From Glebionis coronaria (taxonomy: Eukaryota; Streptophyta; Magnoliopsida; Asterales; Asteraceae): 64,000 nt of DNA. Shown piece by piece: positions 49,301 to 59,743 of this stretch. Location of the stretch: assembly GCA_025667525.1 (NCBI GenBank), contig CM046876.1, positions 20,571,320 to 20,635,319 on the forward strand. The letters run 5' to 3'. Both the position numbers and the translations under genes were made by a program. The notes under the pieces were generated by a model that searched no databases, was not told the origin of the DNA, and was given only the letters and a program-made list of their open reading frames with translations. How positions within the stretch are numbered: position 1 is the stretch's first letter; every line of letters begins with the position of its first letter.

Positions 49301-49978
49301 ATAAGAGAGATTAGTAAGCAAAATATATTTGAAAGGGGAAAGTTGAAATGATGGTAAAGGGCTTGTATTTATAGGTACAAATGCCTACTACTCACAGGAG
49401 CCTAAGGAGCCTTTCATTTAAAGGCTCCGGTGTGCTAGCTGAAGGCTTCATATGAGTCTGGGCATAGTTGGGTCGGGTTCGATCCCAGCCCATCCGGGTA
49501 TAACCTATTCAACTCATATCTTTGACTAGATTTCCAGGTGATGTCACCCATGATGTCACAATCTAATGTACACTTTTCATTTTATGTATTTCTAAGAAAG
49601 ACAGTTTTGTGAAAAAGTATAATAAATATTAAATAAATAATCAAATGATTATTTATGTGAAGAACTATAAAATTAGTTTTTATGGTTTTTAGAAATATTG
49701 GTGATCTAAAGATATATACATATTTAGTAATATTTTGAGAATCATTTGCGTGATTTTGATGAAAAGTACGTTTTAGTTACTAAATGAATATGAGTCGAAC
49801 AAATCTTGTTTTTATTCATCAACCTACACACAATAATATATGATAACAGTTAAAAGCTATTGGTTCGAAACACGATGTTTATTTTACATATGATTGTACA
49901 AATATGTTTGTCGTCAACAAAACTCTAAGGAATCGTAAGATAGGAATAATCGTTTTTACTAGCTCATTTGTATTAACA
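49300..49978 (-). repeat. Sirevirus-like LTR, minus strand (lower edge unresolved)
   Basis: On the minus strand the polypurine tract AAAAAGGGAGAG (49981-49992) is followed by TT and TGTTAATACAAATG, the same start as the LTR at 1698. A CTATAAATAC box lies at about 49366-49376 (minus). Upstream of it is a stem GGAGCCTTT..AAAGGCTCC near 49407-49430, comparable with the palindrome in the other Sirevirus LTR. The inner end was not located. Confidence 0.6.
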
Positions 49979-50467
49979 ATCTCTCCCTTTTTGTTGATGA
50001 AAAAACATATTATTCTTGTTAGTAATAATGAACATCTAAGTTTCAAACTCGAGCTTTAACTCTCTTATCCCTCTTTTTTGTCGAAACAATAAGAGCGTCG
50101 AAGAGAAACTAACATTCATATGCAATAATTATGAACGAGTGAATAATTATGTAATAAAAGGTAGTTCCGAGATATAATCTCGAGGTTGAAAGATCCCTTA
50201 ACTTCAAGGGTGGAAACCTGATCATGAAACCTGATTACCTCATCCTTGTTCGAAGATAACTAGTGTTTTCAAGAAGCAATTTTCACATATTTTTCCTTCA
50301 TCAAAACTTTGCATCCCTAGCATGCTTACCTACATGCTTCTACATACTCCTCAAGTCATGTTCAAGACTCAAATGGGCCTCAACATCTAGACTAGACTAT
50401 CGCAACGCAACAAAGAGTTGATCTAGTTCCATGGTGCGAAGCTTACAAAAGAAAGCAAGAGGAGACA
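49979..50467 (-). other. 3' tail of the minus-strand Sirevirus-like relic
   Basis: It holds the polypurine tract and a second purine block (AAAAAAGAGGGATAAGAG on the minus strand, near 50060-50085). The remainder is non-coding and stops where segment C begins. Confidence 0.45.
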
Positions 50468-50898
50468 GATGGATCCAAAATAATTAGAACCATCACTTGT
50501 TTTCTAACTAGTGAACCAATTAAAAGAATGCGGAAATTTGCCATTCGAAATAGTTGTGTGAGTTGTAAAATTTGACGTTCTAAAAAAAATAAAAAAAAAT
50601 AAAAAAAATGAGGAAATACAAAACTCTTTGAAATATGAAGCTAGGTTCAATTAATAACCAAAGCATGATTAGACGTTTATTAGATCCCTAATGCTTTTAC
50701 ATCACATTGCTCAAAACTAGGGGCGGACTTAGGTTCCAAAAGTTCATCAAAACTCGATAGATGTTTATCGTCTAATGTTAATTTTCGTTAAAAGTTCCAT
50801 CCAACTTATGTAAATACAAATTTTGTTTTGTTTATTCATTAGTATATCAAGAAAAATACATGTTCTTTCAATTTGATTATTAGTTTTTACAAATCTTA

Positions 50899-51115
50899 GA
50901 GCACCTACAATGAGTCAAATAGGCAAAAGTTTTTTTCACTTGTTATAATTTTTTTAATGACTTTTTATGCATTGCATCAATAGCTTTTTAAAAATCTTTT
51001 TCCCAATTACTTGCCAAAGCTCAAGTCTTTGCTCAAAACTCTAGTCATTAAAGTGTAAATTATTAAATACAATTAATTCTTCAAGTCATTAAAAAATTTT
51101 GCATTGTTGATGCTC
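50899..51115. mobile_element. 217-bp Tourist-like MITE (TTA duplication)
   Basis: Ends GAGCACCTACAATG / GAGCATCAACAATG (inverted), bracketed by TTA at 50896-50898 and 51116-51118. Segment B has the empty site AATCTTATATTTT near 58305, which confirms both ends. Confidence 0.88.
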
Positions 51116-51256
51116 TTATATTTTATTTTATTTATATGTTTTAAACAAGTAAACAAAATTGAGCTACTAACGATTTAGAGTCGTAGATTCGCCCTTTATT
51201 AAAACCTATTTAATTTTATTTTTAATGGTTAATCATTTTTAAAAACTAGCAATGAG

Positions 51257-51905
51257 TTAGGAATACAAAAGAGTTTTTAACCAACCATTCCAACTACAAT
51301 ATAAACTACCTTTATGCTTAAGCCAAGAGAATAAATACATGCAAGTACAATAAAAAATATCACTCTTTCTAAAGGAGTGAGAGTTAAAAGTGATGTTGTT
51401 GCGATACATCCAAGTGAACCAAAGGTTAGTCGCAATGATGACAAACAAGCGATGCTTTTTAGCTCTAGAAGCAAGCCACGAACTTCACCAGTCAAGCCAA
51501 TGCGTGTTGGACTCAAAAACAGGCAAAGAGTTATCACACCATGTTCGAACAACCCTCCAAATTTCTTTGGCGATTCCGCATGCGAAGAAGACGTGTTGAT
51601 TAGACTCCACCAAAGCGGAGATCTCAGGGACTTCAATACCTCAAAGAGAGGGGTTTAGACGATGAGGAAGCTTATCTAACTTCAAACGCCATAAAAAGAT
51701 ACTCACTTTTCGGTGAATAACTTTGTCCTATGTAGTCGGGGATCCTAGAGATGAGAGGACATGGTCCAATTAAACGACGAACAACATCAACAGAAAAAAC
51801 ACCATCATTGTCCAAAGACCATATGCATTTGTTAATATCAACTTGAACGTCCAAGTGGCTGATAATACAACAATAAATACACATCTGTACTACAGTATCA
51901 ATCAT
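51257..51905 (-). pseudogene. LINE ORF2 C-terminus (zf-RVT region), copy in segment C
   Basis: Minus-strand readings in shifting frames: CIWSLDNDGVFSVDVVRRLI, then KVSIFLWRLKLDKLPHRLN, then VESNQHVFFACGIAKEIWR, then NLWFTWMYRNNITFN and a stop near 51257. This order (W..DG.FSV.., KV..FLWR...LPT..NL, H.FF.C..A..IW, W..W..RN) is the zinc-binding domain at the end of plant LINE reverse transcriptase ORFs. Several stops and frame changes show decay. It is a 5'-truncated insertion, shared with 58448-59117. Confidence 0.72.
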
Positions 51906-52440
51906 TTAAGCAATTCTAAAATACAATTCATAATATATTAAATCCTCACACACTTAGTTGATAATTATTCTAACTAATAAAACCCTTTACATGAAAAATA
52001 CAACTAATAAAACAAATGACACTAGTTTTTATGTGTATGTTCATTTGCATGTGTGTGTATATTTTTCGTTTAAATGTAGTTATAGAAGTTTGGGATAAAC
52101 ATTTCTAAGCTTAAGTTAACAAAAAAATAAATAAAAATAACAATTTTCTACGTAAACAAGTTTGTTAGTATAAATTGGCAACATCAAAATATAGACGGTT
52201 TTTAAAGTCGAAAAAATAAAAAAACTGAACTGAAACCGACTATAAACCGAAAAACCGAACCTCCCACAACCGAACGGTTTCGATTTATGATTTTATAAAT
52301 ACCAAAGTTTTTGATTCGGTTTCGGTTTTTGCCAAAAACCGACCCAAACAGAATCGTGCACACGCCGCTAAGTTTTATTTTTAGTGGAAATAAATACTTA
52401 TTTTTGGACAAAATGGGCAATTATTTTATCACTGAATTTT

Positions 52441-53578
52441 TGGACAAGAATTGTTATGAATGGTTAAACAAGATTGCACCAGAACATTGGTGCAGAGCTT
52501 ACTTTTCAGGTATTCATGTTTCTAAATATCAAAATGAGGTATACATTTTGTCCACCTACTGTTTTCTAATACTTATCATATGGAAATCTTTTTAGGAAGA
52601 GCCCACTATGAAGTCTTAATAAACAATGTGTGTGAAGTCTTCAATAGGCAATTGTTAGATGCTAGTGATAGTCCCATCATAACTGCCCTAGAGTATGTAA
52701 GGGAATACTTAATGAAGAGAATTGTCATTGTACAAAAGGTGATCAAGAATTCTGATGGTGTACTTGCTCCAGCAATAAGTAAGGTTTTTGAGAAGATTAA
52801 GTTAGCTTCCACACAGTGTATTGTTGATTGGAATGGGTCAGAGTTGTATCAGGTTAAAGGTCTAGTCACAGGCCCAAATCAGGAACAATATGTAGTTAAT
52901 TTGGTTCAAAAGACTTGTAGCTGTAGAAGGTGGGAAATATCTGGAATCCCTTGCAAGCATGCCATTGCTGCCATTTATGATATGGCAGATAATAGTATGG
53001 AAGTTGGTATTCCTGAAGATTGGGTACATGAATCCTATAAGCTTCAAACTTGGAAGAATGTATACTCTCATAAGATAAATCCAGTTAATGGAAGGGAAAT
53101 GTGGGCTAAGTTTGACTGTCCAACAACATTGTTACCACCCAAAATCCACCCCCAAATTGGAAGGCCACCAAAAATAAGGAAGAAGAGCAAAGGTGAGATT
53201 GAGATGGTCAAAGGAGGTAAGCTGACTAGAAAAGGGAAAAGTGTTACTTGTACCAATTGTCTTGGTGTAGGTCATAATAGAAGGGGATGCAGAAATTCAC
53301 AAACTCTAGGTCAGACTTCACAAGCAAATAGAGGTCAAAGTTCACAAGCTCAAGGTCAAAGTTCACAAGCTGGAGGTCAAAGTTCACAAGCTGGATTTCA
53401 AAGTACACAAGCTGGAGGTCCAAGTTCATAAGCTGGAGGTTCAAGTTCACAAGATGCTGCAGGAAAAAGGAATAAAAGAAGTGCAAGTGTTGTTGGTAAC
53501 AGTTCACGAGTAGCACCTATGAGTTTACAACAACCTTCTCCAGGGAAAAGGACTAAATGTAGTGCAAGAAGAATTTGA
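52441..53578 (+). pseudogene. MULE transposase, C-terminal part (SWIM and CCHC fingers)
   Basis: Transposase of Mutator-like elements. Exon 1 remnant 52441-52509 (..YEWLNKIAPEHWCRAYFSG), an 86-bp GT..AG intron (52510-52595), then 52596 onward. Features in order: CEVFNRQLL, EYLMKRIVIVQKVI, the SWIM zinc finger (CSCRRWEISGIPCKHAIAAI), and a CCHC knuckle (CTNCLGVGHNRRGC). A low-complexity tail of GQSSQA repeats follows. A TAA at 53429-53431 falls inside that array at a Gln position. The same frame continues 49 codons to TGA at 53576-53578, so the early stop is a point mutation. The DDE catalytic region is absent because of the 5' truncation, so no active enzyme can be made. Confidence 0.86.
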
Positions 53579-53955
53579 TGTTTGTTTTCTCTAATGTTTC
53601 TATGGATATTTTCTGTAATGTTTCTATGGATTATGTTTCTAGTTTGAATTCTGCAATGTTTCTATGGATTATGTTTCTATTTTGAATTCTGCAAGAACAA
53701 AATGTTGCTTCAATTTCTGTAAGACTAATGTTTGTAATCTTATTTCACATGTTTATTTTGGTCAATAACATGCTGCAATTTCTATCCTGTGTCCACATTG
53801 GTCTTGCCATAGGGTTTGACCTATTTATGTTACTGACTAAGTAGTTGAAGATATGGAGTAAATTCACTCAATTACTTCCTCACTTACCACACTTGTTAAA
53901 TAGGATTGATTAGCCTGCATTTTAGTAACTACATTTCAATAAACCTTCTCTATCA

Positions 53956-54408
53956 ATGGCAAACCTACCAACCTTTGGATCACCACAAAGACCCAGACCT
54001 GTTGTACCAAAAAGTCTTGCAAAACTCTTTAAGGATGGCAATGTTTCAGATGAAGATGTAGCAGACTATGGATATGTTGACTACTTTGAGTATCTTGATG
54101 ATGAATACTGGTATGAACTCTCCATTCATTCTAGTGACTCTAGTGTAGAAGGCATACAAGACATTGACAATCAAGGTGAATCATCTAAGCCAGTAACAAC
54201 TACTAGCAAATCCATTCATGCTGCTAAGTATATACCTGTTTCCAAAAGTACCTCATCAAAACCAATCACCAAAAGCCTTGTACCCATAACTGGGGTCGTG
54301 TTGGGACTTCCAAGTCAAAGGACTTGGTCTTCCATTGAAGACAAACTAAGGAAGAGGCCTATAAACATAAAAAATAATGACAAAGACAAGGGAAAGGGCA
54401 AAATCTAA
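53956..54408 (+). CDS. acidic 150-residue protein carried in the MULE, function unknown
   Basis: An intact ORF from ATG to TAA. The N-terminus is Pro-rich (FGSPQRPRPVVPKSLAKLF). A strongly acidic, Tyr-rich patch follows at residues 30-55 (SDEDVADYGYVDYFEYLDDE), then a Ser/Thr-rich middle, and a basic lysine-rich end (KDKGKGKI). No known domain is recognised. It lies 0.4 kb downstream of the transposase on the same strand and inside the element, so it is more likely a second MULE gene than a host gene. Its clean frame beside a broken transposase is notable. It could also be the last exon of a longer gene. Confidence 0.5.
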   Translation: MANLPTFGSPQRPRPVVPKSLAKLFKDGNVSDEDVADYGYVDYFEYLDDEYWYELSIHSSDSSVEGIQDIDNQGESSKPVTTTSKSIHAAKYIPVSKSTSSKPITKSLVPITGVVLGLPSQRTWSSIEDKLRKRPINIKNNDKDKGKGKI

Positions 54409-54657
54409 AAGGCTATGATGGTTTTATGTGCTTATGTTTTTCTTTATGCTTATGTTTTTCTTTGATATATGCTAATTTGTTCTGTTTTGGGACTTCATGT
54501 AATCGTTTTTCTATGCATGAATGAATACATTAGCTAATGTTATGAACAAGATCATAGAACTTTAATAGAACTTCATTAGAATCTGGAAAATGAACTGGCC
54601 ATTACATAATTAACTGGTCAATCCGAAGTTCAATAACATTAACATTCCAAATTACAT

Positions 54658-54926
54658 TCAAAATAAAAACCAAACCAAAAACAACAACCAACTAAACATG
54701 AGGAGTTTCTTGAGTCTTCGGTTTGCAGCAACAAGAACCTCCATATCAATTTCCATCACGTTTCTAGCTCTTAATAATCCAGGGATGATAGCAACTGCAC
54801 GAGCATACATTGGAGGATCAACCCAACTGAAAAAGGACAATATGATGTTGAACACGAACGAAACCGACGTCCTGGGTTTGTATCAGTCCATGACGTACGG
54901 ACAATGCTTCGGTTACCACAAAAACA
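54658..54926 (-). pseudogene. GRF-type zinc-finger protein remnant in the MULE
   Basis: The minus strand reads CFCGNRSIVRTSWTDTNPGR then RFRSC, the first half of a zf-GRF domain (C.CG...VRTS.T..NPGRRF..C). A one-base loss in a T run near 54860 then shifts the frame, which continues SWVDPPMYARAVAIIPGLLR and a basic helix (AANRRLKKLL) to the stop near 54658. GRF fingers bind single-stranded nucleic acid in several repair proteins; in plants many short GRF proteins of unknown role exist. No start codon is found in frame before the first Cys. It lies antisense to the other two MULE genes. Confidence 0.7.
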
Positions 54927-55233
54927 ATTGATTCTTGGTGTTTTTAGATGTGTTTAATAAAAAATTAGGGTTTGTGAGAGAAAAGGAGATTTCTAGAAAT
55001 AAATGTTTGGATCGAGTGTTCTTATAGGAATGATGGAAAAAGTGTTTAACAATATTTAATAGGTAAAAGATGGTCTTGCCCCTGATGGAAATAACATAAC
55101 GGGTCAAAGATAACACTGGGGACGCCGCCTGCCTACTTATCCTAAACGTTGGGGAGCTTAATTGCACTTTCATAAAGTGTGGGAGGGCGCCTGTATTTTG
55201 GACAAACCACAGGGAGCAATTATGCATTTCCCT

Positions 55234-55564
55234 CTAAGTTGTATTACTTAAACTTAAGTTTTGTAGATTTGGCAATTGTACTATAAGATTTAAAAGTTGT
55301 ACTACTTAATATTAAATGAGAAGAGAGATATTAATCTCTTTTATATGTAGTATAGATTCCCGCACAATGTCTTGTTTTATTACTTGGTACTTGTGCCACT
55401 ACAACGCACTGATACCATACTAATGTAAATTTAAACTGTTTAAGGCTCTTGTACTATAACGTCTCAAATGGTTCACAACAATTAAAAAATTATGCCATGA
55501 AGGCGCGCGTTTAAGAAAAGAAGACGACTGATGGAAGCGACCTACCTAATATATGTTTTATAGC
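55234..55564. other. unassigned AT-rich DNA
   Basis: Nothing recognised between the MULE end and the hAT element. Confidence 0.5.
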
Positions 55565-55572
55565 ATCATGAT

Positions 55573-56326
55573 TAGAGGTGGCAAATCTTGCCAGTTTAAC
55601 AATGTTTGGGCGTTTTTTGACAGGTTTTCAAAAGATATGGGCGGTTTTTGCCCCACCCTTTTTCTTTATGGGCGGATATGGGCGGAAGTGAATTTTAAAT
55701 GGGCGGATATGGGCGGATTTAGTAAATGACTGGGCGAATTTTGCCCATCCAAATGTTCAACCATTTTATTCTTTTTTAACTATGCTTTCATTGGTTCTTT
55801 GATTTTTTTATTTTTGTCTCTTTCACTTAACTGCTTTCAAGTTTCAAACATTCAATTTACATTCAATTTATTACTGTATTTACATTCAATTTATTACTGT
55901 ATTATTTTTGGATATGATTACATTTCTTTGTTTGTGACTATGGTAAATTCACGAAAAGCATTTTGTTATTCGAACATTCAATTTACAATTTTATCTAAAT
56001 TAAATTACTTTTTTATTTAGTTAACCGTTTGAACTGACTTTCAAATTTTAAGATCAAACGCGCAAAATACATGTTTAAAAAAAACACGCGAAATACATCT
56101 TTGTGATGTCCGAACTGTTTTTTTTTTCTTTTCCAATTTAGTTTTTTTAAAGATAGTTCACTCGTGTCCGTTTAAGTTCGCACCCATTTGGCCCGCGCCC
56201 GTTTGAGCCCGCTCCTGTTTGGTCCGCTCCCGTTTGGTCCGCGCCCGTTTGAGCTCGCGCCTGTTTGAGCCCGCGCCCGTTTAACCCGTGCCCGTGCCCG
56301 CCCGCCTGCCCATTTTGCCACCTTTA
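55573..56326. mobile_element. 754-bp non-autonomous hAT element
   Basis: The 8-bp target duplication ATCATGAT is at 55565-55572 and 56327-56334. Inverted ends are TAGAGGTGGCAAA and TAAAGGTGGCAAA. Subterminal arrays: ATGGGCGGAT repeats on the left (about 55638-55725) and CCCGTTTGAGCCCGCG-type repeats on the right (about 56190-56310). No transposase. Confidence 0.92.
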
Positions 56327-56334
56327 ATCATGAT

Positions 56335-56528
56335 TACTTATTATAGTAGTATATATCATTGCAAAAGACAAATGGGTATAAACAATTTGTTACTTCTTTA
56401 ATCTTTTGTTAAAACTTTATGAATTAATTAAAATATCGTAATTGTCATGTTTTGAAATAATGAGATTCTTTAGCATCAACTTATAGTTTAAAAACATTTT
56501 TAAATGTTATTTGAAGACTTATAACATA
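56335..56528. other. short AT-rich spacer
   Basis: No feature seen before segment B starts at 56529. Confidence 0.5.
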
Positions 56529-56727
56529 CGGATCCAAAATAATGAGAAAGATAACTTGTTTTCTATCTAGTGAACCAAAAAATGAGGAAATACAAAACTT
56601 AACCAAAGCATTATTAGACGTTTATGAGATCTTAAATGCTTTTACATCACATTGCTCAAAACCAGAGGGCGGACTTAGGTTTTCAAAAGTTCATCAAAAC
56701 TCGATAGATGTTTATCGTGTTAATTTT

Positions 56728-57904
56728 TGTCGACGTATAGTCTGCAGTCGGTCCAGCCCGACAGGCCTGCGGCTCACATATACCTAACTTACCCTTCAAG
56801 ATATCATAATCCTATAAATACAAGGGTAGGGGTCTCATTATACAACAGATTATCTCTCTTAACCACACTTTTTTACAATATATCGACCGAATACTAACTT
56901 GACCGTCGGAGGTGGACCCCGGGGCTCCGGCCTCAGGTCCACGTCTAACCGATTTACCTTTGTTTGCAGCATTACTCAGGACCCGGGAAGACGACGAACG
57001 ACCCAGTAGAGTCGTCAGACCGGCCTAGCCAAATTATGCTCCAACAGTGGGTATAAGAAGTACGCCTTCAAAATATTCACAATGCAACATACGGGTTCCA
57101 CTTCCACCTTCATAAAACATTCTTGTCATCCTCACGTTAGTGATGAACAAGAATTAAACCTTGCCAAATGCTAGTGTTCCCCGGCTATAGAAAACGCTTT
57201 CTTCTTACGGGGTCCTTACCGTCTAAACACGGGAAACCAAGTATTCGAGCACAACCACCCGTCTTAAGTATACGTGTTTTCCCATTTCTTTCGACGTGGA
57301 TATGCTTACAAGTAGCGGATATGGTGTAAAGTCTAGTAAACTCGGTGACAACCTCGCATACTAGACTGGGGGATATGATGGCGCATAGTGGCAATGCTCA
57401 CTATTCGCAATCCCATCCCATCATCTTTTTTGCTAAAGGAAGCCCATTACAAGTGGAGCAATATGTTACGGATGACCCACGAGGATGTCCAAGCAACAAG
57501 TCGCGCGCGGTTGTTTAGTAAGCGTGATACATGAATAAGTCTAGCATAACATGATCATGGACCATATCATACTAGACTGGGGGACATGTCGACGTATAGT
57601 CTGTAGTTGGCCCGGCCTCAAAGGCCCGCGGCCCAAAGATACCTAACTTACCCTTCAAGAAATCCTAGTTTTTTAAATACAAGGGTAGGGGTATCATTCT
57701 ACAACATGTTATCTCTCTTAACCACACTTCTTTACAATATATCGACCGAATATTAACTTGACCGTCGGAGGTGGACCCCGGGGCTCCGGCCTCGGGTCCA
57801 CGTCTAACCGGTTTACCTTTGTTTGCAACATTACTCAGGACCGGGAAGACAACGAACAACATAGGAGAGTCGTTAGACCGGCCTAGCCAAATTATGCTCC
57901 AACA
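56728..57904 (+). mobile_element. TRIM-like mini LTR retrotransposon (1177 bp)
   Basis: Two LTRs, 56728-57046 and 57587-57904 (319 and 318 bp, TGTCGACG..CCAACA), surround a 540-bp interior with no coding. A TGGGTATAAGAAG primer-like site follows the first LTR and an ACTGGGGGACA polypurine tract precedes the second. Target copies ATTTT (56723-56727) and ATCTT (57905-57909) differ by one base, and segment C shows the empty site. Each LTR has a TATAAATAC-like or TTAAATAC box. Confidence 0.88.
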
Positions 57905-57947
57905 ATCTTCGTTAAAAGTTCCAACTTATGTAAATACATATTTTGTT

Positions 57948-58230
57948 GGGAAACTTTTTGAAATGCCCTAAAATGGCACACATTTTTCTAAAATGCACCA
58001 AACAAATGAAAATTTCCCAAAAAGCTCTATGCAACTTATGCAACTTATGCGACTTATGCGACTTTTACAAAAATAGAAAAAAAAAGTTTAAAAGTTTTCA
58101 CAAAATTTTGCCATTTTTGGAAAAGTCGCATAAGTTGCCTAAGTTGCATAAGACATTTTGAAAAATTCTCATTTGGTTGGTGCATTTTGGAAAAGTAGAT
58201 GCAACCTTGGGGTATTTCAAGAATTTTCCC
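57948..58230. mobile_element. 283-bp MITE with 9-bp duplication TATTTTGTT (Mutator type)
   Basis: TATTTTGTT at 57939-57947 and 58231-58239. Inverted ends of about 70 bp (GGGAAACTTTTTGAAAT against GGGAAAATTCTTGAAAT) share AAAATGCACCAA and CAAATGA blocks. Internal GCAACTTATGC/GCATAAGTTGC repeats add to the foldback. Segment C is empty here. Confidence 0.88.
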
Positions 58231-58447
58231 TATTTTGTTTTGTTTATTCATTAGTATATCAAGAAAAATACACGTTCTTTCAATTTGATTATTAGTTTTT
58301 ACAAATCTTATATTTTACTTAATTTATATGTTTTATACAAGTAAACAAAATTGAGCTACTGATGACTTAGAGTCGTAAGTTCGCCTTTTATTAAAACCTA
58401 TTTAATTTTATTTTTAACAGTTAATCATTTATTAAAAACTAGCAAAG

Positions 58448-59117
58448 AGTTACGAAGATAAAAGAGTTTTTAACCAACCATTACAACTACAATATAAACT
58501 ACTTCTATGCTTAAGCCAAGAAAATGAATACATGCAAGTACATTAAAAAATATCACTCCTTCTAAAGGAGTGAGTTAAAAGTGATGTTGTTGCGATACAT
58601 CCAAGTGAACCAAAGGGCAGTCGCAATGATGACAAACTAGCGATGCTTTTTAGCTCTAGAGGCAGGCCACGAACTTCACCAGTCAAGCTAATGCGTGTTG
58701 GACTCAAAAACAGGAAAAGAGTTATCACACCATGTTCGAACAATCCTCCAAATGTCTTTGGCGATTCCGCATGTGAAGAAGACGTGTTGATTAGACTCCA
58801 CCAAAGCGGAGATCTCAGGGATTTCAATACTCAAAGCGAGAGGTTTAGACGATGAGGAAGCTTATTTAACTTCAAACGCCATTAAAAAATATTCACTTTT
58901 CGGTGAAGAACTTTGTCCTATGTAATCGAGGATCCTAGAGATGAGAGGAGATAGTCGTCAGTTAAACGATAAACAACACAAACAGAAAAAACACCATCAT
59001 TGTCCAAAGACCATATGCACTTGTTAATATCAGCTTGAACGTCTAAGTGGCTGATAATACAACAAAGTGGCTGATAATACAACAATAAATACACATCTGT
59101 ACTACAGTATCAATCAT
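58448..59117 (-). pseudogene. LINE ORF2 C-terminus, copy in segment B
   Basis: Same minus-strand zf-RVT remnant as at 51257-51905, with extra changes including a short tandem duplication (GTGGCTGATAATACAACAA) near 59048-59085. The shared insertion predates the B/C duplication. Confidence 0.7.
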
Positions 59118-59658
59118 TTAAGCATTTCTAAAATACAATTCATACACACACTTAGTTGATAATTACTCTAACTAATAAAACACTTTACATGAAGAATACA
59201 ACTAATAAAACAAATGACACTCGTTTTTATGTGTATGTTCATTTGCATGTGTATCTATATTTTTAGTTTCAATGTAGTTATAGAAGTTTGGGATAAACAT
59301 TTCTAAGCTTAAATTAACAAAAAGATAAAGAAAAATAACAATTTTCTTGGTAAACATGTTTGTTAGTATAAATTGGCAACATCAAAATATAAACGGTTTT
59401 TTAAGTCGAAAAAATCGAAAAACTGAACCAAAACCGACTATTAACCGAAAAACCGAACCGCCCCGAACAGTTTTGATTTATGATTTTATAAATACCAAAA
59501 ATTTTAATTCGGTTTCGGTTTTTGCCAAAACCGACCCAAACAGAATCGTGCACACGCCGCTAAGTTTTATTTTTAAGTGGAAATAAATACTTATTTTTGG
59601 ACAAAATGGGCAATTATTTTATCACTGAATTTTGTAGTATTAGTTTCACTTAACCCCC

Positions 59659-59665
59659 TATAAAA
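59659..59665 (+). promoter_or_regulatory. TATA box of BURP gene copy B
   Basis: TATAAAA, 85 bp before the ATG, as in copy A. Confidence 0.75.
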
Positions 59666-59743
59666 GGAGCAACAACTTAATCCTTTTTGTTCATTCATCA
59701 CAAAACACTTTTTTCCTCACTTTTCATTCGAGATATAATTGAT

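Larger units (their letters stand above)
50468..52440. repeat. segment C: partial copy of the BURP upstream region
   Basis: From GGATCCAAAATAAT onward it aligns with 56529-59640 (segment B) once the TRIM and MITE in B and the MITE in C are removed. Its last 480 bp also match 8109-8570. At about 52440 (..ATCACTGAATTTT) homology ends and MULE transposase coding begins, so promoter and gene body are missing. Confidence 0.82.
52441..55233. mobile_element. 5'-truncated Mutator-like element with three gene remnants
   Basis: It contains the last part of a mudrA-like transposase (+), an acidic 150-residue ORF (+) and a GRF zinc-finger relic (-). The right end at about 55233 reads, on the minus strand, GGAAATGCATAATTGCTCCC then TGTGGTTTGTCC, a phrase common in plant MULE termini. 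The left TIR and the transposase N-terminus are gone; the break falls at the junction with segment C. The gaps 53579-53955 and 54409-54657 are AT-rich and non-coding. Confidence 0.75.
56529..59640. repeat. segment B upstream region, paired with segment C
   Basis: Matches 50468-52440 apart from a TRIM (56728-57904) and a MITE (57948-58230) that are private to B, and the TTA-flanked MITE that is private to C. It includes the LINE tail at 58448-59117 and the BURP upstream block from about 59155. Confidence 0.82.

Noticed and set aside
49455..49500. tRNA-like GGTTCGATCC phrase
   Set aside because: Only a T-arm-like stretch; no acceptor, D or anticodon stems. It lies in an LTR.
51277..51636. 119-residue minus ORF, and its copy at 58543-58827
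   Set aside because: A shifted frame over the LINE zf-RVT remnant; the protein-like reading is in other frames.
54698..54931. 77-residue plus-strand ORF
   Set aside because: It is the shadow of the GRF zinc-finger relic on the minus strand.
57185..57394. 69-residue minus ORF in the TRIM interior
   Set aside because: TRIMs are non-coding; no family match recognised.
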